From Rickettsiales bacterium (GTDB lineage: Bacteria > Pseudomonadota > Alphaproteobacteria > Rickettsiales > UBA8987): a DNA stretch of 7,942 nt. The position numbers and the translations under genes are program-made. The stretch lies in contig JAHDHN010000064.1 in the NCBI GenBank assembly GCA_020631295.1, positions 1-7,942 of the forward strand, in the 5' to 3' direction. Within the stretch, counting starts at the first letter, position 1. Each line of letters opens with the position of its first letter. Below the pieces are notes generated by a model. It was given only the letters and a program-made list of their open reading frames with translations, made no database searches and was not told the DNA's origin. This document shows, piece by piece, positions 1 through 5,953 of this stretch.

Positions 1-336
1 GAGCAGGTGAGCAAGGTGGAAACCACCACACGCCTGCAAGAAAGCCCTGTGTGCCTGGCCGTGACCGAGGGTGCCATGGGTATTCGCATGGAGCGCTTTA
101 TGGTGGAGAACAAGCAGATCAAAGAAGCCAGCGCTAAGGTGCTGCAGCTTAACCCGTCTCACGCTATCATCACACAGCTGGCCGAGAAGTTGGAAAGCAA
201 TGCAACAGACACGCAGATTGATGATATGATTCATCTGCTATTTGCCCAAGCGCTGATTGCCGAAGGTGAGCCAGTGGACGACATTAGCGGCTTTGCCTCA
301 CGCTTCAATGCGCTGCTGGGTAGCGCTCTTTCGTAG
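1..336 (+). CDS. htpG: Molecular chaperone HtpG (Hsp90), C-terminal part
   Basis: The frame is open from the first base of the window to the TAG at 334-336, so the N-terminal ATPase and middle domains lie upstream and only the last 111 residues are visible. These correspond to the end of the Hsp90 C-terminal dimerisation domain. The diagnostic block is RLQESPVCLAVTEGAMG followed by MERFM and then KVLQLNPSHAII, matching the 'RLTdSPvCLv..g.m...mer.l' and 'leiNP.Hpli' pattern of bacterial HtpG. The protein finishes with a helix ending FNALLGSALS, as expected for an intact HtpG 3' end without the eukaryotic MEEVD tail. HtpG is a cytosolic ATP-dependent chaperone for stress-damaged and client proteins. 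No clear intrinsic terminator follows; the stop is followed by a palindrome-rich gap. An internal ATG-like start could be drawn near base 7 (GTG), but the homology runs through it, so this is a partial gene rather than a small ORF. Confidence 0.94.
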   Translation, partial: EQVSKVETTTRLQESPVCLAVTEGAMGIRMERFMVENKQIKEASAKVLQLNPSHAIITQLAEKLESNATDTQIDDMIHLLFAQALIAEGEPVDDISGFASRFNALLGSALS

Positions 337-383
337 AGAGTGTATTGTTGTGATTTTGCGTCACCCCACGACTTGCCTGCCCG

Positions 384-467
384 ACGAAGCTTTAGCGTAG
401 GCTGGTTCGTGACCCTGTGGATCCCGCTACGCTCTTTGAGCTACGCAGGACACAGTAAACCACAGGG
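384..467. repeat. Nested palindromic repeat cluster downstream of htpG
   Basis: This non-coding stretch holds several interleaved inverted repeats: CCCTGTGG (413-420) with CCACAGGG (460-467); AGCGTAG (394-400) with CTACGCT (427-433); and ACGAA (384-388) with TTCGT (406-410). GCTACGC also occurs twice in direct orientation (426-432 and 440-446). The arrangement could give a branched RNA or cruciform and resembles dispersed REP-like intergenic palindromes. It might serve as an htpG 3' end or mRNA-stability element, but no T-tract follows the stem, so a simple intrinsic terminator is not supported. No reading frame of note crosses it. Whether it is repeated elsewhere in the genome cannot be seen here. 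Confidence 0.4.
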
Positions 468-498
468 AACAGTCCGTTTTATGAATTGTTAACCTATA

Positions 499-651
499 TA
501 CAGTGTTTTCAGTTAACTTTTTCCTGAATCCCCGGGCAAGCAGCGCGCGACCCGGGGTCCAGGGTTAACAAGCACTATCTCTCCTTGTGGCCCTGGGCCC
601 TCGCTTTCGCAAGGGCTCCAAAATAGGAAATTGTTAACTGAAATGACTATA
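499..651. repeat. MITE-like element with 19-base inverted ends
   Basis: TTTCAGTTAACTTTTTCCT at 507-525 is matched in inverted orientation at 625-643 with 17 of 19 bases paired; weaker matching continues outward to about 499 and 651 (ATA and AGT blocks). Inside lie further palindromes: CCCCGGG (530-536) with CCCGGGG (551-557), CCAGGG (559-564) with CCCTGG (591-596), and GCCCT (597-601) with AGGGC (612-616). The whole unit is about 137-153 bases, GC-rich in the middle and AT-rich at the edges, with no coding frame. This is the architecture of a small non-autonomous palindromic element (MITE or REP-type), though no clear target-site duplication is visible. Its right arm supplies the candidate -35 box for murEF. 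Confidence 0.5.
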
Positions 652-658
652 CTATAAA
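631..658 (+). promoter_or_regulatory. Candidate sigma-70 promoter for murEF
   Basis: TTGTTA (631-636) and TATAAA (653-658) are separated by 16 bases, close to the consensus hexamers and spacing. An overlapping TATACT at 648-653 is an alternative -10. Transcription would begin near 665, giving a leader of roughly 45 bases before the murEF ATG. The -35 box lies within the right arm of the inverted-repeat element, so that element may have donated or reshaped the promoter. This is a sequence-pattern call only. Confidence 0.35.
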
Positions 659-690
659 AAAGTCTTAACAGGACCTAGACCCAGCTCCTT

Positions 691-711
691 TGCTGCGCTA
701 ATGGTGCAGCA
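691..711 (+). promoter_or_regulatory. Hairpin abutting the murEF start codon
   Basis: TGCTGCGC (691-698) can pair with GGTGCAGCA in the region 704-711 (eight pairs, one of them G-U), leaving a five-base loop TAATG (699-703). The last paired base is the A of the murEF ATG. There is no recognisable Shine-Dalgarno sequence in the 20 bases before the ATG; the nearest purine run, AGGA at 670-673, is about 38 bases away. The hairpin would therefore cover the usual ribosome-binding zone. An ATG in the loop (701) opens a seven-codon frame ending at 724 that overlaps the murEF start out of frame. A translational-control role is an inference. Confidence 0.3.
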
Positions 712-3533
712 TGAAGCTGCGTGAGTTACTAAAACAAGCGTCCCTAAATGTGGCGCTGCCAGAAGAGGCAAATCCTGAGATTGCCTCTCTTGCCACCCAT
801 ACGGATGATGTGGTGCCAAATGCGCTTTTCATCAATCTGGCGAATAACCCTAACTACGCAGCAAAAGCATGGGAAAAGAATGCCGCCTTTATCTTAAGCG
901 GTAATGCTTTGCCTCAGGGTCGTGTGCCGCAGGCTATCTCCCAGCTTGCATCTGTATTATATGATGCAGAGATTGGCACGCAGCTGCCCAATCATCGTGC
1001 CTTGGTAACCGGCACTAACGGTAAAACATCGATTGCCTGGTATTTTTACCATTTGCTTGCTTCTATGGAGTTGCCTGCCGCCATTTATGGCACGTTGGGC
1101 GTGGTGGGTGCAGAGTTTGACAGTGCTGTGAATGCTAACCACACCATGACCACGCCGGATATTCCATATAACCACCAGGCCATGCGCGCCTTGGCCAAGG
1201 CTGGCATTGAATATGTGTGTTTGGAAGCCTCCAGCCACGCGCTAGACACACGCCAGCAGCGTTTGCTTGGTTTGTTGTTCAAGGTGGCTGCATTTACCAA
1301 TCTCAGCCAAGATCATCTGGATTATCATGGTGATATGGAGAGCTATGTGCAGGCCAAGGCCAATATTGTGGAGTATCTCAGCCCAGATGGCACCATGGTG
1401 GTGAATTTGGATGATCCGCATGCAGAGGCGTTTGTAAAACGTGCGGAGGAAAAAGGCCTTGCGGTGCTTACCTATGGCATATCAGAAGCAGCGGATCTGC
1501 GCATTAAGAATTTAGATGCGCGTGCTACGGAAGTGGCGGTGACCTATGTGTCTAACGGTACAGAGCATGATGTGGTGCTGCCGCTGGCGGGGGATTTTCA
1601 GGCGCATAATATTGCGTGTGTGTTATGCATGTTGCAGGCGCTGGGCATAGAGCTGGAGCAAGCAATGAAACAGCTGCCTCAGCTGGTACCGCCGCCTGGC
1701 CGCATGATGGAAGTTGCGCAGCATAATGATGCAAGCATCTATGTGGATTATGCGCACACGCCAGATGCGCTGCTCACGGTGTTGCGCTCTGCCAAGCAAT
1801 CCATAAAAGGGACAGCGGGCAAGCTGCATGTAGTGTTTGGTGCGGGTGGTGAGAGAGACAAAGCCAAGCGTGCATTGATGGGTGAGGCGGCTTGCGTGGC
1901 GGACACAATCATTATCACTAGTGATAACCCGCGCAGCGAATCTCCACAAGCGATTGCAGAAGCGATTATGGCAGGTGTGCATGCCCAAGGGAAAGAGGCA
2001 GAAACAGTGCTGGACCGCAGAGCTGCCATTGCACGGGCAGCAGCCCATTTGCAGCCGGGTGATGTGCTGATTGTGGCCGGAAAGGGCCATGAAACCGGGC
2101 AGGAAATTGATGGTGATATAGTGCCGTTTGATGATGCTAAAGCGATAACAGAAATGTTGGAGGAGTTAACGCAGCTGAGCCTATTTACCGGTAAAGACAT
2201 ACAAGAGGCGCTGGGTGTAGAGGGCGTGGCGCCTAATATGCATTTTAGTGCTGTGGCATTTAATTCGCAGGAAATAACGCCAGGCGGCTTGTTCATTGCG
2301 CTCACCGGTGGTGTGCGAAACGGCCATGAGTTTGTGCAAGATGCCTTTGCGCGCGGTGCTGCTTATGCGCTTGTATCAGAGCCTACGGGCCATCCGCGTG
2401 AGATTGTGGTGAAAGACACATTGCAAGCCATGCAAATATTAGCGCAGCATAAGCGCGTAGCAGTGAATCCGAAGGTGATTGCGGTGACCGGCAGTGTGGG
2501 CAAAACCAGCGTAAAGCAGGCCTTGCTGGATGTGCTGTGTCATGCCTGTCCACAGCAGAGCGTATATGCCACAAAAGGCAATTTAAATAACCATATTGGT
2601 GTGCCTCTCACGCTGCTGCGCATGCCCAAACACACCAATCTGGCGATTATTGAAATGGGCATGAACCATGCTGGAGAAATTGCTGCGTTAAGCGCCATTG
2701 CCACGCCTGATATTGGTATTATCACCAACACGCTAGATGCGCATATTGGTAATTTAGGCTCGCGAGAGAATATTGCCAAAGCCAAGGCGGAACTATTTAG
2801 CAATATGAAGGATGGTGTAGCGATTTTGCCAGCGGATTCGGACCATATTTCTCTGTTAAAAGATGCGGCAAGCGGCAATGAAATACACCAATTTGGGGAA
2901 CATAAAACAGCGCTCACCAAATTGGTGAAATATGAAAATGGCGTGGTAACGGCTCTCCATAACGGGGAAAAAATTACCTATGCATTAGAGGGCTATCCGC
3001 ATGATGCGCTAAACAGCTTGGCCGTATTAGCTGCTTCTGTGCATGCGGGTGCGGAGCTAGGGCAGGTGCTGGCTGCCATGCCGCACATCACCCGGCCAGA
3101 AGGGCGTGGCAACATCATGCAGCTGCAGCTTGGCAAGACGGCTGTTATGGTGATTGATGATAGTTACAATGCAAGCCCTGCCTCTATGAAGGCCGCATTG
3201 CAAAACATGGCTGCCTATGCAGGAAAAAGGCGCATTGCCGTGTTGGGTGATATGCTGGAGCTGGATGACCCTGAAGCGCGCCACAAGGCATTAGCAGAGC
3301 AGCTGGAGCATGTGGAGGCGGTATTGTTGTTGGGCGAACATATGCACGTGTTGTACAAAGAACTGCAGCAAAAAGGGGGGCCAGCATCACAGCATTTTAC
3401 AGATCACGCATTGTTGCTTGAAGCACTAAAGAAACAGGTGCAGGAGGGTGATGTGCTTCTGTTAAAAGGTTCCCATGGTAGCCATATCTATAAAATAGCG
3501 GAGGCGCTGCAGCCGCCTGTAAGAGAGCGTTAG
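711..3533 (+). CDS. murE-murF: Bifunctional MurE-MurF peptidoglycan ligase fusion
   Basis: A 940-residue cytosolic fusion of two successive ATP-dependent Mur ligases. MurE adds meso-diaminopimelate to UDP-MurNAc-L-Ala-D-Glu; MurF then adds D-Ala-D-Ala to make the UDP-MurNAc-pentapeptide. MurE occupies about residues 1-487: P-loop GTNGKT (101-106), carbamylated-lysine region LDYHGDMESYVQAKA (K216), PGR (329-331), DYAHTPD (346-352), GAGGERDKAKR (377-387), the diaminopimelate-selecting DNPR (405-408) and GKGHE (457-461). MurF occupies about 489-940: substrate domain ITPGGLFIALTGG, P-loop GSVGKT (594-599), GNLNNHIGVP, EMGMNHAGEI, DDSYNAS (816-822), LGDMLEL and KGSHGSH near the end. Both catalytic sets look complete. 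The MurE N-terminal substrate domain is short and divergent. The ATG at 711 is the only start after the in-frame TAA at 699-701, and MKLRELL is typical of MurE. The downstream permease begins four bases after the stop. Other dcw cell-wall genes are absent from the window. Confidence 0.96.
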   Translation: MKLRELLKQASLNVALPEEANPEIASLATHTDDVVPNALFINLANNPNYAAKAWEKNAAFILSGNALPQGRVPQAISQLASVLYDAEIGTQLPNHRALVTGTNGKTSIAWYFYHLLASMELPAAIYGTLGVVGAEFDSAVNANHTMTTPDIPYNHQAMRALAKAGIEYVCLEASSHALDTRQQRLLGLLFKVAAFTNLSQDHLDYHGDMESYVQAKANIVEYLSPDGTMVVNLDDPHAEAFVKRAEEKGLAVLTYGISEAADLRIKNLDARATEVAVTYVSNGTEHDVVLPLAGDFQAHNIACVLCMLQALGIELEQAMKQLPQLVPPPGRMMEVAQHNDASIYVDYAHTPDALLTVLRSAKQSIKGTAGKLHVVFGAGGERDKAKRALMGEAACVADTIIITSDNPRSESPQAIAEAIMAGVHAQGKEAETVLDRRAAIARAAAHLQPGDVLIVAGKGHETGQEIDGDIVPFDDAKAITEMLEELTQLSLFTGKDIQEALGVEGVAPNMHFSAVAFNSQEITPGGLFIALTGGVRNGHEFVQDAFARGAAYALVSEPTGHPREIVVKDTLQAMQILAQHKRVAVNPKVIAVTGSVGKTSVKQALLDVLCHACPQQSVYATKGNLNNHIGVPLTLLRMPKHTNLAIIEMGMNHAGEIAALSAIATPDIGIITNTLDAHIGNLGSRENIAKAKAELFSNMKDGVAILPADSDHISLLKDAASGNEIHQFGEHKTALTKLVKYENGVVTALHNGEKITYALEGYPHDALNSLAVLAASVHAGAELGQVLAAMPHITRPEGRGNIMQLQLGKTAVMVIDDSYNASPASMKAALQNMAAYAGKRRIAVLGDMLELDDPEARHKALAEQLEHVEAVLLLGEHMHVLYKELQQKGGPASQHFTDHALLLEALKKQVQEGDVLLLKGSHGSHIYKIAEALQPPVRER

Positions 3534-3537
3534 CAAC

Positions 3538-4962
3538 ATGCAAGAAACGCTGCTTATTTTGATGCTGATTACCCTATGTGGTGGGTTGCTTTCCGGCTAT
3601 CCGGTAGCGTTCGTGTTGGGCGGTACAGGTGCATTATTTGCGGTGATTGGCCATATGCTTGGCGTGTTTGACATGGCCTTTATGCAGGCAGCACCAGAGC
3701 GCATTTGGAGTATTCTCACCAACCCGCTATTACTGGCGATTCCTTTATTTGTGTGCATGGGCACCATGCTGCAGAAATCCGATATTGCAGAGGAGCTGCT
3801 GCAGTCGCTCTCTCACGCTTTTAGCCGCTTGCCTGCCGGGCTTGGCCTGGCGGTGATGCTGGTGGGCGCTCTCTTGGCCGCCAGCACCGGCATTGTGGGC
3901 GCCACGGTGGTCACCATGGGTATGATCTCCCTGCCAAGCATGCTGCGCAACGGTTATCACCCTGCCACAGCGGCGGGCGCCATCACTGCCAGCGGCACGT
4001 TAGGGCAAATTATTCCGCCTTCTATCGTGTTGATTTTGCTAGGTGATCAAATGTCTGCAGCCTATCAATCGGCTCAGATGCAGCTGGGAAATTTGGCCGC
4101 CACGCCATTAAGTGTGGCGGATTTATTTGCAGGCGCACTGGTGCCTGGCCTTCTTTTGGTCGCGCTTTATTGCCTGTGGCTGCTGCTGCAATATGTGCTG
4201 TTTCCGAGCAATATTCCGCGCAAAACCCGTGTGCATGATATTTCTATCAGCACTGTGTTAAAAGCATTGCTGCCGCCATTGCTGCTGATTTTGGTGGTGC
4301 TGGGTAGCATTTTGGCAGGTGTGGCCACCGCCACAGAGGCCAGTGCCTTGGGTGCCCTTGGTGCCTTTGTAATTGCCCTGTGCAAGAAGCGTGTATCAGG
4401 CAAGATCATGTGTGAGGTGGCAGAGCAAACCACCGAGACCACCTGCATGATTTTCATGATTCTGATTGGCGCGGCGGTGTTCTCGCTCGCTTTCCGTGGC
4501 TATGGTGGTGACGAATATGTGGCGCATATGTTGCAGAACCTGCCTGGCGGCCTGCCGATGGTGTTGCTATGCACCATGCTGCTGCTTTTTGTGCTGGGCT
4601 TCTTCTTGGACTTTATTGAAATTATTTATGTGGTGATTCCGATCATCGCGCCCATTTTATGCATGATGGGTGCCGACCCAGTGTGGCTGGCCGTGCTGGT
4701 GGCGCTGAATCTGCAAACCTCGTTCCTCACACCGCCTTTTGGCTTTGCGTTATTTTATCTGCGTGGCGTAGCACCGAAGGAAGTCTCCACCAGTGCCATG
4801 TATAAAGGCGTGCTGCCCTTTATTGTGATTCAGCTGCTATTGCTTTTGGCGGTGTATTTTCTACCGCAATTGGCCACATGGCTGCCAGAACAGCTCTATG
4901 GCACGGTGTTTGAATCTTATGTGCCGCCGGCCGATGCAGTGGAATATGGTGTGGATTTTTAG
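3538..4962 (+). CDS. TRAP transporter large permease (DctM-like M subunit)
   Basis: A 474-residue, very hydrophobic inner-membrane protein with roughly 12 or more predicted membrane segments. It is the ion-coupled channel subunit of a tripartite ATP-independent periplasmic (TRAP) transporter. Conserved M-subunit blocks are visible: NPLLLAIPLFVCMGTML (62-78), STGIVGATVVTMGMISLP (116-133), ASGTLGQIIPPSIVLILLGD (151-170), LGFFLDFIEI (353-362) and NLQTSFLTPPFGFALFYLRG (391-410). The last two, and the extra soluble stretch around 171-195, fit the longer subgroup often labelled mannitol/chloroaromatic or 2-oxoacid/lactate type; the substrate itself cannot be read from this subunit. A purine-rich AGAGAG (3522-3527) precedes the ATG by about ten bases. 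The four-base gap after murEF suggests co-transcription. Neither the small Q subunit nor the periplasmic binding protein, which usually adjoin the M gene, is present nearby. Confidence 0.93.
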   Translation: MQETLLILMLITLCGGLLSGYPVAFVLGGTGALFAVIGHMLGVFDMAFMQAAPERIWSILTNPLLLAIPLFVCMGTMLQKSDIAEELLQSLSHAFSRLPAGLGLAVMLVGALLAASTGIVGATVVTMGMISLPSMLRNGYHPATAAGAITASGTLGQIIPPSIVLILLGDQMSAAYQSAQMQLGNLAATPLSVADLFAGALVPGLLLVALYCLWLLLQYVLFPSNIPRKTRVHDISISTVLKALLPPLLLILVVLGSILAGVATATEASALGALGAFVIALCKKRVSGKIMCEVAEQTTETTCMIFMILIGAAVFSLAFRGYGGDEYVAHMLQNLPGGLPMVLLCTMLLLFVLGFFLDFIEIIYVVIPIIAPILCMMGADPVWLAVLVALNLQTSFLTPPFGFALFYLRGVAPKEVSTSAMYKGVLPFIVIQLLLLLAVYFLPQLATWLPEQLYGTVFESYVPPADAVEYGVDF

Positions 4963-4964
4963 CA

Positions 4965-4992
4965 TATAATATGTTATGATGATTTTATCATA
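4965..4992 (+). promoter_or_regulatory. Promoter and operator-like repeat of the toxin-antitoxin pair
   Basis: A perfect -10 hexamer TATAAT lies at 4965-4970, only a few bases after the permease stop, and a second possible -10, TATGAT, at 4975-4980. The latter is one arm of an inverted repeat, TATGAT (4975-4980) with ATCATA (4987-4992), separated by six bases. An inverted repeat immediately before a MazE-type antitoxin is the expected place for autorepression by the antitoxin or the complex. No convincing -35 box is seen. A weak Shine-Dalgarno GAAAG (4995-4999) precedes the ATG at 5008 by eight bases. Confidence 0.4.
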
Positions 4993-5007
4993 CTGAAAGT
5001 TATTACT

Positions 5008-5235
5008 ATGACAACATATCGTGCTACATTCTCACTGAATGAAGAAAATGCCTTATTTCTGGAGGAAATAGCAGGCAGCAATAAAAGTGCGTTTATCAAT
5101 AAGGTGTTAGCGCGGGCCCGCCAGCGTAGCCTAGAAAATGCACTATTACGCGCTAATCAAGAAGAGGCAGAAGATGCAGAGTACCAAGCCGCATTATCCG
5201 AATGGGATGCCGTGCTTGAAGACGGCTTACACTAA
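5008..5235 (+). CDS. Antitoxin of MazE / ribbon-helix-helix type
   Basis: A 75-residue acidic protein directly upstream of and overlapping a MazF-like toxin. The N-terminus RATFSLNEENALFLEEIA is a short beta-strand followed by a helix; with the helix around SAFINKVLARARQ it fits a ribbon-helix-helix DNA-binding fold, as found in many MazE-like antitoxins. The C-terminal part (about 52-75, QEEAEDAEYQAALSEWDAVL and DGLH) is highly acidic and is the likely toxin-binding tail. Function: neutralise the toxin and, with it, repress their shared promoter, probably through the inverted repeat at 4975-4992. The stop codon TAA shares its last base with the toxin ATG (TAATG), a sign of translational coupling. 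The fold is inferred from pattern; position relative to the toxin is the strongest support. Confidence 0.78.
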   Translation: MTTYRATFSLNEENALFLEEIAGSNKSAFINKVLARARQRSLENALLRANQEEAEDAEYQAALSEWDAVLEDGLH

Positions 5236-5573
5236 TGCTTAAGCAGTTTGCGATTCATTGGGTGGATTTAGACCCAACGCGCGGTGCTGAAACACAAAAG
5301 AACCGGCCTTGTGTGATTATACAAAGCAATATGGTAAACCAGCATACGCGTACCATTATTGTGGCGCCTTTATTGCCAGGCCATAAACACTGGCCTTTTG
5401 CCGTGAATATTACACCTAGCCATGACAATGCACTAGATAAAGAGCGGCATATTAATCTGAAGCAATTGCGGGCAGTGGATGTGTCTAGGTTGCAGCAAAA
5501 GCTTGGGCATATTGAGGCAAATTATAAGCCCGAAATAGACAAGGCATTATCGATTATATTTGGTTCTGTTTAG
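5235..5573 (+). CDS. MazF/PemK-family toxin (endoribonuclease-like)
   Basis: A 112-residue protein of the usual MazF length. Recognisable family blocks are GAETQKNRPCVIIQSN (17-32), the strand TIIVAPLLPG (40-49), WPFAV (53-57), and HINLKQLRAVDVSRLQQKLG (72-91), the typical 'l.QlraVD..Rl...lG' segment. Family members cut mRNA at short sequence motifs; activity depends on an arginine in the RP motif (here R24) and a Thr/Ser after the 'vaPl' strand. Here that position reads leucine (about L47, from VAPLLPG), so catalytic competence is open to question. The gene starts inside the antitoxin stop codon and has no strong ribosome site of its own, fitting coupled translation. Its last three codons and stop lie inside the left arm of the long palindrome at 5563-5719. 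Confidence 0.88.
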   Translation: MLKQFAIHWVDLDPTRGAETQKNRPCVIIQSNMVNQHTRTIIVAPLLPGHKHWPFAVNITPSHDNALDKERHINLKQLRAVDVSRLQQKLGHIEANYKPEIDKALSIIFGSV

Positions 5574-5719
5574 GTTTGATTTCTTGCATTATTTTTGCTC
5601 TTTTTGGCTTTATTTTCCCTACCCTTTCTTACAATAGCGCCACTATTCCTGCGAAAGAGTAGAAAAAATACGCATAAAAACAGTCAAAAATAATGCAAGA
5701 AATCAAACCTAAACAGAAC
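5563..5719. repeat. 157-base palindrome between convergent genes, possible bidirectional terminator
   Basis: The 35 bases at 5563-5597 are perfectly complementary to 5685-5719. The inner 40-odd bases on each side still match at about two thirds of positions (28 of 42 in a hand alignment). The centre is a small hairpin, AATAG (5633-5637) with CTATT (5643-5647). A transcript from either strand would fold into one very long stem. The left arm begins within the last three mazF codons, so it includes TCT GTT TAG; the right arm ends one base before the stop of the minus-strand gene at 5720. The position suggests a shared terminator for both transcripts, but the perfect arm is far longer than an ordinary intrinsic terminator stem and no U-tract follows it cleanly. 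Origin as a fold-back duplication or a small palindromic mobile element is possible. Confidence 0.8.
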
Positions 5720-5953
5720 TTAGGCCTTGCGCGCACGTAATAACCCTACCACGCTGATGAGTATCCAGCAGATATTGATAGTAGCGCTGGCAATGTTTGG
5801 GTGCGTGAAGAGGGAAAGCAAAATGAGCGTGGAGCCCAAAATATTTAAGCCCAGATAGACAGGGCTGTGGCTGGAAAGCTTTCCATCGGTCAGCAAAAAA
5901 TAGGCAATAATCGCCAGTAATGCACCAATAAACCCAATGAGATGTGCAATCAT
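5720..5953 (-). CDS. Small three-helix membrane protein, CBU_0592-like (distal copy)
   Basis: A 77-residue hydrophobic protein with three likely membrane helices at about residues 4-22, 32-49 and 54-72, and a basic tail LLRARKA. The pattern IGFIGALLAIIAYFLL, then YLGLNILGSTLILLSL, then NICWILISVVGL resembles the uncharacterised family that databases name CBU_0592 family membrane proteins; I recognise this from memory and cannot verify it here. The start chosen is the ATG at 5953-5951, which has a good Shine-Dalgarno AGGAGA about seven bases upstream. It shares ATGA with the stop of the preceding gene, so the two are probably translationally coupled. A longer frame reaching 6022 lacks this support and overlaps its neighbour. 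It is the last gene of the pth operon; the large palindrome follows directly after its TAA. Molecular function is unknown. Confidence 0.75.
   Translation of the reverse strand: MIAHLIGFIGALLAIIAYFLLTDGKLSSHSPVYLGLNILGSTLILLSLFTHPNIASATINICWILISVVGLLRARKA

Noticed and set aside
401..420. T-arm-like GGTTCGTGACC suggesting a tRNA
   Set aside because: The flanking bases do not form a five-pair T stem and no acceptor, D or anticodon arm can be drawn around it.
337..710. CRISPR array or riboswitch in the htpG-murEF gap
   Set aside because: There are no regularly spaced direct repeats, and the palindromes do not fit any riboswitch core I know; REP/MITE-like repeats explain the structure better.
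1552..2305. Long open frames on the minus strand opposite murEF (up to about 185 codons)
   Set aside because: They lie wholly antisense to a gene with complete Mur ligase motifs, show low-complexity Ala/Ser/Pro/His-rich translations, and have no recognisable domains or ribosome sites.
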